Shown here piece after piece: positions 40,226 to 46,795 of a DNA stretch of 46,795 nucleotides (the stretch's first letter is position 1; each line of letters opens with the position of its first letter). The notes under the pieces are model-generated. The model saw only the letters and a program-made list of their open reading frames with translations, was not told where the DNA came from and did not search any database. A program made the translations under genes and the position numbers. This stretch comes from CAYVAP01 sp964343195. Lineage in GTDB: Bacteria; Bacteroidota; Bacteroidia; J057. The stretch lies in the NCBI GenBank assembly GCA_964343195.1, contig CAYFIR010000039.1, positions 1 through 46,795 on the forward strand. The letters run 5' to 3'.

Positions 40226-40756
40226 ATGACTTTTTCCACTCAAACCTCTCGATTTTTTGCGATTCTGGTTTCAATCGTCCTGATGCTGGGACTGACCGCT
40301 CAGATAAGTCAGGTCACCGCTACCCCCCAACTGGAAGAGACTAGCTCTACTGAGGCCCCTTACTACTTTTCGCTCGACGACTTGTCCGGACTCCCCGGTA
40401 TGGATGAGGTCCTGGCCGAGGCCGAAGCCAACATCCGCATCAAGATTGTCATCATCATTGTCATCCGGAAGAAAGGCGTGGCTGAGATCCGTGACATCCG
40501 TCCATTCGCAAGTGATGGGGGCCTGGGAGGAACTCGCATCGTAGCTGACGCCGAGGTGCGCAATGGCCGCCTATACATCAAGCCCATCGAAGCCGATCTG
40601 GACGGAGAGGAAATCACCAAACTGGTGGTCCGGGAGGGATTCCGAGTACGTCCACGGGTAGCCCAGCAACTGGGCTGGAACGACACGATGATGCTCCGCC
40701 GTGGAAGCATGGACTTCCGTGTCAACCAGCTGGGCAACTTCGAGATCCAGGATTAA
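40226..40756 (+). CDS. exported protein of unknown family, tandem copy 1 of 4
   Basis: Encodes 176 residues. It has a signal peptide (residues 1-32, hydrophobic core FFAILVSIVLMLGLTAQI). The mature part has EAPYYFSLDDLSGLPGMDEV, the hallmark core NIRIKIVIIIVIRKKGVAEI with RDI, then an ILAEAEVRNGRLY-like strand (here RIVADAEVRNGRLYIKPIEA), and ends LGNFEIQD. I know no family with this core. The most diverged of the four copies, it comes first after the divergent tetR. There is no lipobox, anchor or Cys. Confidence 0.85.
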   Translation: MTFSTQTSRFFAILVSIVLMLGLTAQISQVTATPQLEETSSTEAPYYFSLDDLSGLPGMDEVLAEAEANIRIKIVIIIVIRKKGVAEIRDIRPFASDGGLGGTRIVADAEVRNGRLYIKPIEADLDGEEITKLVVREGFRVRPRVAQQLGWNDTMMLRRGSMDFRVNQLGNFEIQD

Positions 40757-40816
40757 TGAAAGGAAGAACCAGCTAGAAAGCCTTCCCTCTTTTTATACCC
40801 TAATCCATTTCATCTC

Positions 40817-41383
40817 ATGAATTTCTCAAATCCAACCACCCGCTTTTTCTCCATTCTGCTTGGAATCGTGCTCATGCTGGGGTTCGCCATGCAAGCCAGC
40901 CGACTCAGTGCTGAATCCCAGGAGGAAACGGTCCCGTCTACTGATGCACCATACTACTTCTCCCTGGAAGAAGTCGCACACCTACCCGGCATGGCTGATG
41001 TCATCGCCAATACGCCTGAGGGCATCCGCATCAAGATTGTGATCATCATCATCATTCGGAAAAAAGGGGTGGCTGAAGTGAGAGACATTCGCCTGGCAAA
41101 TTCTTCAGATCTCAGGAGAAACCAGATTCTCGCCGAGGCTGAAGTACGCAATGGGCGCTTCTATGTCAAGCCTGTTGAGGACAACCTGGGTGGCCAGGAA
41201 ATTGAGACCCTGGTAGTTCCTGAAAGATACCAGGTAGGGCCACGGGTTTCCAAAGAGCTTGGGCTTTGTGTTTGTGACCTTGCAGAAATGCTCGGAGTAT
41301 ACGAAGATAGCCTACCCTGGCTTAGAAGAGGCCGCATGAATTATTCCGTCGGAGAAGTAGGCAGCTTTGATATTGAAGACTAA
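40817..41383 (+). CDS. exported protein of unknown family, tandem copy 2 of 4
   Basis: Encodes 188 residues, 60 bp after copy 1. The signal peptide is NPTTRFFSILLGIVLMLGFA. The shared blocks are DAPYYFSLEEVAHLPGMADV, GIRIKIVIIIIIRKKGVAEV, RRNQILAEAEVRNGRFYVKP and GSFDIED. It differs from the others by an insertion near residues 150-165 (LCVCDLAEMLGVYEDSLPW) that brings in the only two cysteines of the array's conserved region, spaced C-x-C. Function unknown; a distinct role from its sisters is possible. Confidence 0.87.
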   Translation: MNFSNPTTRFFSILLGIVLMLGFAMQASRLSAESQEETVPSTDAPYYFSLEEVAHLPGMADVIANTPEGIRIKIVIIIIIRKKGVAEVRDIRLANSSDLRRNQILAEAEVRNGRFYVKPVEDNLGGQEIETLVVPERYQVGPRVSKELGLCVCDLAEMLGVYEDSLPWLRRGRMNYSVGEVGSFDIED

Positions 41384-41447
41384 CAGTAGATGAAGCCAAA
41401 TATAAAGCACTAAATCCTCCCTCATTTCACCCCTAATCATTTTACTT

Positions 41448-41975
41448 ATGAATTTCTCAAATCCAACCACCCGATTCTTTTCTTTTCTACTCGGTATCGT
41501 GCTCATGCTGGGAATGGCCATGCAGGTCAGTCAGCTTAGCGCAGAATCACAGCTCGAAACAGCTCCCGATACTGAGGCTCCTTATTACTTCTCCCTAGAA
41601 GAAGTTTCTCACCTACCCGGGATGGCCGACGTGATAGCCGAAGCCCCGGAAGGCATCCGCATCAAAATCGTCATCATCATCATTATTCGGAAGAAGGGCA
41701 TCGCCGAAGTGCGTGACATCCGACTGGCCAACTCCTCCCGTCTGGAAAGCAACCAGATTTTAGCTGAAGCTGAAGTCCGAAACGGACGCCTCTATGTAAA
41801 ACCTGTTGAAGACAATCTCGGAGGCCAGGAGGTGAACGTTCTGGTGGTTGACGGACTGCGCATACGCCCTCGTGTAGCTCGGGAACTGGGCGTTTTTAAT
41901 GATACTATTTTTTGGGTCAAAGGTCGAATGGAATACGGAGTCGACAAGCTCGGCAACTTCGAAATTCAGGACTAA
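41448..41975 (+). CDS. exported protein of unknown family, tandem copy 3 of 4
   Basis: Encodes 175 residues, 64 bp after copy 2. The first ten residues (MNFSNPTTRF) match copy 2 exactly and the surrounding DNA is also nearly identical, which points to duplication or gene conversion. The shared blocks EAPYYFSLEEVSHLPGMADV, GIRIKIVIIIIIRKKGIAEV, NQILAEAEVRNGRLYVKPVE and LGNFEIQD are all present. It is closest to copy 4. Confidence 0.87.
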   Translation: MNFSNPTTRFFSFLLGIVLMLGMAMQVSQLSAESQLETAPDTEAPYYFSLEEVSHLPGMADVIAEAPEGIRIKIVIIIIIRKKGIAEVRDIRLANSSRLESNQILAEAEVRNGRLYVKPVEDNLGGQEVNVLVVDGLRIRPRVARELGVFNDTIFWVKGRMEYGVDKLGNFEIQD

Positions 41976-42037
41976 TTCTCAGTTTTGACCCAACTCAAAG
42001 CATATTTAAACACCAACTTTTCGCTTTTTAACCAATT

Positions 42038-42565
42038 ATGAACATCTCAAATCCAACCACTCGTTTCGTATCCATTTTCCTTGGCATCGTCCTTTCGTTA
42101 GGATTGGCCCTGCAAATCGGTCAGCTAAGTGCCGACAGCAAGGTGGATGAAACACCGGCAGCTGACGCTCCTTACTATTTCTCTTTGGAGGAAGTCGCCG
42201 ACCTACCCGGTATGCAGGAGGTGATGGCTGAGGCTCCCGAGGGTATCCGCATTAAGATTGTGATCATCATCATCATCCGTAAAAAGGGCATCGCCGAGAT
42301 CCGCGACATTCAGGTAGCCCGATCTTCTCGCCTTTCCAGCAATCAGATCCTTGCTGAAGCTGAAGTTCGCAATGGCCGTCTATACGTCAAGCCTGTGGAA
42401 GACAATCTGGAAGGTCAGGAAGTGAAATTCCTGATGGTACAGGATCAACTGCGCATCCGTCCAGCTGTATCACGAGAGCTTGGGATTGTGGACTCTATCA
42501 TTTCCATCAGAGGTCGCATGGAATACGAAGCAGGAAAACTGGGCAACTTTGAGATCCAGGATTAA
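42038..42565 (+). CDS. exported protein of unknown family, tandem copy 4 of 4
   Basis: Encodes 175 residues, 62 bp after copy 3. The signal peptide has core FVSIFLGIVLSLGLALQI. The blocks DAPYYFSLEEVADLPGMQEV, GIRIKIVIIIIIRKKGIAEI, NQILAEAEVRNGRLYVKPVE and LGNFEIQD are conserved. It is the last member: a strong terminator follows 25 bp after the stop. Conservation of the lysine/arginine-flanked isoleucine strand in all four, against drift elsewhere, argues that this strand is the functional core. Confidence 0.87.
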   Translation: MNISNPTTRFVSIFLGIVLSLGLALQIGQLSADSKVDETPAADAPYYFSLEEVADLPGMQEVMAEAPEGIRIKIVIIIIIRKKGIAEIRDIQVARSSRLSSNQILAEAEVRNGRLYVKPVEDNLEGQEVKFLMVQDQLRIRPAVSRELGIVDSIISIRGRMEYEAGKLGNFEIQD

Positions 42566-42590
42566 TCCGGATAAACACCCTGTTTATTGT

Positions 42591-42612
42591 ACCGCCCGAG
42601 CAATCGGGCGGT
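42591..42612. terminator. strong intrinsic terminator, bidirectional
   Basis: ACCGCCCGA-GCAA-TCGGGCGGT followed by ATTTTTTA. The 9-bp perfect GC-rich stem and T-run end the four-gene array. On the opposite strand it lies 6 bp past the xrtN stop and may serve that transcript too. Confidence 0.9.
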
Positions 42613-42617
42613 ATTTT

Positions 42618-43943
42618 TTATGGTTCTAATACCAGCCGCTCCCAGGGGATACCTTGAATCAGGTTTTCCAACTCAACCTGATCTTCTACTGCTATATTCC
42701 ATAAGTAGAATTCCCGCTCACCCTGCATTTGACGATAGCGCCAGTCCCAGACTCCGCAGGTGGCAGTTTTGCCATTGTGGTAGCCCCATGCGGTAACCAG
42801 GGTATCTGAGTCATGGATGAGCAATGCCTGCATGGCGGGAAGTCCTCCTATCCTGGTTTCCTGGATCTGGGCAAAACGGTACCCAGAACCCCGCCAACAA
42901 ATCTGAGGATCATGATTTGCACGCCAGGCTGAGGCAGGAGCCTTGAGATAAAGCAGGCTATTTTTGCCCCGAAATCGCATCACTTCGGGCTGCACTGGCT
43001 CTCCCTTCATCCCCCAAATCTCTATTTGAGTCATTTCCTCGGGTAAAGGAGCGTCAGGCCGAAGCCAGGTCCACAGGCTGCTCAGGCTCACGAGTCCCAG
43101 GATCAATATGGGCAGCCAACGGTATGAACCTGGGGTTGAAGGCTGCGGAGTATCAGAGGTTGCCTCGGTGCCAGAACGTGTTCCTATCCCTCTGAGCAGC
43201 ACCGCCAGGGGGAAAATGACCCACAACCCAATCGCCAGTAACCCAATCAGTTCATGGCCCAGGGTACCTGGTGCCGAGTGAAACAGGACCAGCCAGAAGG
43301 TCCGGATGTAATTGGCTCCAACAGCCAATAGGGTTGCCAGCAGCAGCCAAAACGTTATTTGTGCCAATGTCCAGTCGCGCGGCCGTTCCCGTTCTGCCAG
43401 CGCCAGTAGCAGGACGGCCCCTACCCAGGCAAGGGTCAAAGTGCTCACTCCCATGCAGGCTGCCTCCACTTCAAACCATTGCCCTTCATAGAAAAAGCGA
43501 TTTCCCGCCACCTCAATCGTTGCGCCAAGGTGTTCCAGGGTATGGGCGACGGCCTGACTTAGCCCAATTCGGAGGGGAAAAGACAAGGCGCTTATCCAGC
43601 TCTCTGCGATGGGAGATAGCAGCCCTATCAGAAAAACTGGAAGCCAGCCGACCCGCCGCCCATTCCATTCTACCGAAAATAGCACCGCACAGCCCAATGC
43701 CAGCCAGAGCCACAGGTTGTTGCCCATGATTAAATGTAATCCCCAGGTTGTCAGGGCAACTCCCCCGAAGCGCCAACGTCGCTGATCAGGGTTGGCCTTC
43801 CATACAAAAGGAGTTATCATCAGCGTAAGGGCCATGGACAAGCCGGGCTGCAGGTAACTCCAGACCCAGGGAAAGGTCAGCAGCACCAGCAGCGCATATG
43901 GCAGCATCGAAAGCCTGAGGGATGATGAAATAGCCCTTCGCAT
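42618..43943 (-). CDS. xrtN: exosortase N with fused EpsI-like C-terminal domain
   Basis: Encodes 441 residues from ATG 43943; the longer frame overlaps the VIT gene and adds non-family residues. It is a polytopic membrane transpeptidase-like sorting enzyme. About eight hydrophobic segments span 1-260, with the exosortase triad in order: Cys163 (VEAACMGVSTL), Arg214 (NYIRTFWL) and His230 (GTLGHELIG). The C-terminal domain (~285-441) contains HDPQICWRGSGYRF, resembling the EpsI-type domain found fused or adjacent to exosortases. Its neighbour is the VIT-domain protein known as the partner of the XrtN subfamily, 19 bp upstream, so the two form an operon. The function in sorting is inferred from family knowledge. 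Confidence 0.88.
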   Translation of the reverse strand: MRRAISSSLRLSMLPYALLVLLTFPWVWSYLQPGLSMALTLMITPFVWKANPDQRRWRFGGVALTTWGLHLIMGNNLWLWLALGCAVLFSVEWNGRRVGWLPVFLIGLLSPIAESWISALSFPLRIGLSQAVAHTLEHLGATIEVAGNRFFYEGQWFEVEAACMGVSTLTLAWVGAVLLLALAERERPRDWTLAQITFWLLLATLLAVGANYIRTFWLVLFHSAPGTLGHELIGLLAIGLWVIFPLAVLLRGIGTRSGTEATSDTPQPSTPGSYRWLPILILGLVSLSSLWTWLRPDAPLPEEMTQIEIWGMKGEPVQPEVMRFRGKNSLLYLKAPASAWRANHDPQICWRGSGYRFAQIQETRIGGLPAMQALLIHDSDTLVTAWGYHNGKTATCGVWDWRYRQMQGEREFYLWNIAVEDQVELENLIQGIPWERLVLEP

Positions 43944-43962
43944 GAATTTATTATTAAAGCAC

Positions 43963-46473
43963 CTAAGCCCCCCACCAGTTTTGTCGCTTTGCCAGCCATA
44001 GCAATAGCAGGGCTGCCAGGGCAATCAATACCCACTCGTGGGGCTCCGGAGCGGCACCATCTCCCTTCGCGATCGCATTTCCGAGGGTGCTCTGATTGGG
44101 GTCGATGTCAAACCGCTCGTAGTCGGCGTCGGTTTCCAACACAAGCAGGCTGGAGACTGGCGACACTACGAAGGCTTCCTCCGCTTTCCTGATCCAGGTT
44201 TCTTCCAACGCTGATCGGTCATAAAACTCCCGCCCGATATCGGTCAGCAGTTGCTGGTAGGCAAATAGCCGAAACAGGTGATCAGGAGCCTTGCCATCTG
44301 CCACTGAATCTTTGCTTCGCTGCACCATTACGTCCGCACTGGGCAGGTACACGAGGGTTTCGCCTTCCTCCAACCTGGAAAAATCGCCCTCTTCCAATCG
44401 GACTTCCAGTTCCTCCCGGTCGCAGCGTTGCAGATCAATCACCCGCAGGTCGTACAGCGTCTGGACATAGGGGGCCACATCCTCACTGAGGTTTATCCAG
44501 CGCAGTGGCTGGTCAAGAGTTTGTAACCACTCGCCCATCTGGCGTGCATAGGGGCTGCCATCCAGGTCACTGAGCAGCGGAGTATTGCCCCCAGAGGCAC
44601 TGATCACCAGGGCTTCACCAGGCTCGGTTATCTGATAGAGGGGGGGCATGGAGAAACGTTGCACGTGCAGTTTGGACAGGTATTGATCGCGATTGGCTTC
44701 GGTAAGACGCACTGGCTTGGGGGCGAATACATACACTTCGTAATTCTCCACCAAAGACCAGATTCGCTCAATCGCCCAGGGACTCCATGCGACATTCACA
44801 TCGAGGTATATCCGCCGGGGTTGCCAATGCTCTTTCTCTTCCTGTACCTCTGCCATCTGGTAAGACTGGCCTTCCCAGGTAAAAACAGTTTTACTTATCG
44901 GAGGTGCATCCATCCAGACTTCTCCGCCAGTCTGATACCTTCCCTCATACTGCCAGTGAGCATTACTTTTCTTTCTCCAACTGATGGGTAAAGCAAGCCC
45001 TTCGACCCCCGCCATCTCCTGTAAGTACACATCGGTCTGTTGTTTGGCTCTCCAGGTCGCAGGGCCATCAAATGCCACCTGTGGGAGGCAAAGTTTTCCG
45101 TCCCGGTACTTCAGGGGCAGGGTGAAGCCAATTTTGAGCTGCCGTTCTTCCTCGGGGGTGCAGGGAAATACCGTGATGGTCACCCGGTTTCCTTCCTGCC
45201 AGTGCAACAGTGCCGGGTCGCGTCGTTCCCGTCCCACGATGGTCTCGTAGGCTCGGTCAGCTTTTGCCCTGGTGGTCAGAACAGATGGGCGTTCTTCCCC
45301 ATCTACCCAGAGAGAAAGTGATGTCGCTACGGCACCGGGCGGCAAATGAAAGCTATAGACCGCTTCCTGCTGACGACCCCAACGTTTCCTGGTTGTATTG
45401 CGAATGCGCAGGGTCATCTCCTGATATGCCAGCCGGAACTGGGGATACAGGTCAATGGTACTATTCACCTCACTGGTTATCAAGTCTTTGCCTCTCCATA
45501 AGCGCCTATGGGTCATGTGCCGGGCATCGTACCGGGCTTCCAGAATATACCTTAAGTCGTTTTTTTCTATGGGCAAATCTCCGTGAATGGCCCTGGCGAT
45601 AATACCCAGAGGGTCATGGCGACGAAACTCTCGCCTTCCCCCAAAGTCCAGCACTCCCAGTCCCCAGTCGGCTCCCCATAGGCTTTGCTGGTTGATGCCC
45701 TCATTGAGCAGGATTTGTTCCGTGAAATAATGGTCAGGTAGTTGCTGAGCAGTCGCCACCCATTCTGGCAAGTCAGCAGAGGCCACGGTATTGGGAGCTG
45801 CAATCTTATTTTGCGTTGAAATCCACTGCTGCATGAAGATCCCCAGTACCGCGATCGGCAGCACTACCCCAGCCCAAAAAGCTCGTCGGGCATAGGGCAG
45901 ATCCCCCATTTGTCGATAACTAAAGGCCAGTCGAACTCCAATCCAGACCGGGACGGTGGCGTGGAGGCTTAATCCAAGAAAAAGTGCTGCTGGAATGGCG
46001 ATCACCAGAAGCGGTCCCAGGAAAATGGACAGGTAGATACACAGCACAAGTCCCGCTCCATTGACAAAGAATAATGCATAGCGACCCCAGGAGGGAAACT
46101 TTTCCCGGTAAGGGAAAAGCAGGATAGCTCCGTGGATCAACCACACGTAGCCCAGCAGCCAGGGGACATATGGCTCAAATACCCGAACCTCCGTTAGATT
46201 CAGGGCGTGGGCACTGAGAGAAAACAGAACCAGAGCCACCGAATAGGATTTTTCGTCGAGTTTATGAAAGCGTCGCCAGCGGTTGCGGCGAATATGCTGC
46301 ACCAGTGTCGCGATGAAATAGACTGCGGAGGTAATAAAGAATACCATTACGGGGGTCAGGGGATCCTGCACAATGGCTTCAGGCAACCATTTCCATAAAA
46401 GGGACAGGTAAAGGGGGAATAGAAGCCCAATCAGGCCTAATCCCACACGATAAAGGATGGGGGTATTTGACAT
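43963..46473 (-). CDS. XrtN-system VIT domain protein
   Basis: Encodes 836 residues from ATG 46473 (MSNTPILYRVGLGLIGLLFP), preferred over 46518 because it begins directly at the first membrane helix. About six transmembrane helices fill residues 5-225. A VIT domain follows (~325-445): LRIRNTTRKRW, YSFHLPPGAVATSLSLWVDG, KADRAYETIVGRERRDPALL and VTIFPC-like VTITVFPCTPEEERQLKI. The rest is a mixed domain without a clear vWA. The C terminus is a sorting-type tail: EPHEW, then VLIALAALLLLWLA, then a basic/aromatic end (KRQNWWGA). It is the cognate substrate/partner of the exosortase encoded 19 bp downstream. Confidence 0.87.
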   Translation of the reverse strand: MSNTPILYRVGLGLIGLLFPLYLSLLWKWLPEAIVQDPLTPVMVFFITSAVYFIATLVQHIRRNRWRRFHKLDEKSYSVALVLFSLSAHALNLTEVRVFEPYVPWLLGYVWLIHGAILLFPYREKFPSWGRYALFFVNGAGLVLCIYLSIFLGPLLVIAIPAALFLGLSLHATVPVWIGVRLAFSYRQMGDLPYARRAFWAGVVLPIAVLGIFMQQWISTQNKIAAPNTVASADLPEWVATAQQLPDHYFTEQILLNEGINQQSLWGADWGLGVLDFGGRREFRRHDPLGIIARAIHGDLPIEKNDLRYILEARYDARHMTHRRLWRGKDLITSEVNSTIDLYPQFRLAYQEMTLRIRNTTRKRWGRQQEAVYSFHLPPGAVATSLSLWVDGEERPSVLTTRAKADRAYETIVGRERRDPALLHWQEGNRVTITVFPCTPEEERQLKIGFTLPLKYRDGKLCLPQVAFDGPATWRAKQQTDVYLQEMAGVEGLALPISWRKKSNAHWQYEGRYQTGGEVWMDAPPISKTVFTWEGQSYQMAEVQEEKEHWQPRRIYLDVNVAWSPWAIERIWSLVENYEVYVFAPKPVRLTEANRDQYLSKLHVQRFSMPPLYQITEPGEALVISASGGNTPLLSDLDGSPYARQMGEWLQTLDQPLRWINLSEDVAPYVQTLYDLRVIDLQRCDREELEVRLEEGDFSRLEEGETLVYLPSADVMVQRSKDSVADGKAPDHLFRLFAYQQLLTDIGREFYDRSALEETWIRKAEEAFVVSPVSSLLVLETDADYERFDIDPNQSTLGNAIAKGDGAAPEPHEWVLIALAALLLLWLAKRQNWWGA

Positions 46474-46484
46474 GGTGAGGTTTT

Positions 46485-46503
46485 TACTTTGCAATACAAA
46501 GTA
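46485..46503. promoter_or_regulatory. inverted repeat TACTTTG-CAATA-CAAAGTA upstream of the VIT gene
   Basis: Perfect 7-bp arms with a 5-bp centre lie 12 bp before the start codon of the VIT-domain gene. The half-site also resembles the TTTG element of Bacteroidota promoters. It may be an operator or part of the promoter. Confidence 0.4.
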
Positions 46504-46518
46504 CAATTTATGCCACAT

Positions 46519-46795
46519 GAATCCAATCTGATTTACTCAATTGGGACCATTCTTTTAGCCAAAGGCATACCTGGGCTATTATCCGCCAAAGCCGGACTCA
46601 AGTGGTCGAAAATCCATCATGGCAGCTCTAGGAGCCTGCGGAATTAAGTAATTGACCATTCGCAATTCGTATAAAGTGCTCACCAGCAACACTTTCAATT
46701 ACTAATTACTGATGACGAATTTCGAATTCTTTCCACTAGGCATTAGTTTCGCGGTTCAAAGTTCCCATGTTACTGACCATTCCGTTTTCAATTGC
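46519..46795. other. gene-less right edge with AATTACG-type heptads
   Basis: No CDS is supported. At about 46640-46730 the sequence breaks into degenerate 7-mers (GTAATTG, GCAATTC, CAATTAC, TAATTAC, GAATTTC) of the same family as 31618-31650. Confidence 0.5.

Noticed and set aside
1..46795. tRNA, rRNA or known riboswitch genes
   Set aside because: No stretch with tRNA arm conservation, rRNA segments or a recognisable riboswitch core was found by reading. A covariance-model search could still find small RNAs.

Overview
The window looks like a chromosome segment of a Bacteroidota bacterium, most likely from the Saprospiria (Lewinella/Haliscomenobacter-like). The reasons are an exosortase N (XrtN) gene with its VIT-domain partner, remnants of type IX secretion C-terminal sorting domains, Bacteroidota-style lipoprotein signals, and xisH/xisI and Uma2 genes. 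Genus placement is inference. No rRNA, tRNA or CRISPR array was seen.

Layout. 0-3.4 kb: a small unknown ORF and uvrA. 3.5-6.3 kb: a membrane-anchored STAND-like NTPase carrying three DNA-identical pentatricopeptide (PPR) repeats, interrupted near its end by an in-frame TAG. 6.8-12.3 kb: a pRiA4b ORF3-like protein, RapA and a Uma2 nuclease. 12.3-12.8 kb: gene debris (xisI, T9SS sorting-domain and xisH pieces). 12.9-14.4 kb: an LRAT/NlpC-P60-like protein and an unknown protein, separated by a perfect 30-bp palindrome. 14.5-23.5 kb: a tightly packed seven-gene minus-strand operon that joins a nuclease-methylase fusion and a type I specificity subunit to two related coiled-coil proteins (one with a RAMA domain), a 59-residue small protein, a DndD-like SMC ATPase and a DndE-HerA fusion. 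This is the strongest candidate for an unusual defence or DNA-modification system: Dnd ATPases are present, but the sulfur-incorporating DndA/B/C are absent and an adenine methylase takes their place. 23.8-25.5 kb: an unknown gene, a MazF/PemK-like toxin and more debris.

25.6-30.2 kb: ettA, a fatty-acid hydroxylase fused to DUF2147, a lipoprotein and a Crp/Fnr regulator. 30.2-32.6 kb: an unstable patch with a decayed xisHI pair, an internally deleted PD-(D/E)XK transposase-family gene, DUF433 with a broken DUF5615 toxin, an orphan ABC-permease tail and an intact xisHI pair. 32.6-40.1 kb: a complete drug-export type system (TetR, TolC-like outer-membrane protein, membrane-fusion lipoprotein, two ABC ATPases, two ABC-2 permeases) with four matching TTAACCA-NN-TGGTTAA operators. 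40.2-42.6 kb: four tandem paralogous exported proteins with an isoleucine-rich core, ending at a strong bidirectional terminator. 42.6-46.5 kb: xrtN and its VIT-domain protein.

Spacers throughout carry degenerate heptanucleotide repeats of several families. They are densest in the spacers of the exporter operon and around the xisHI patch.
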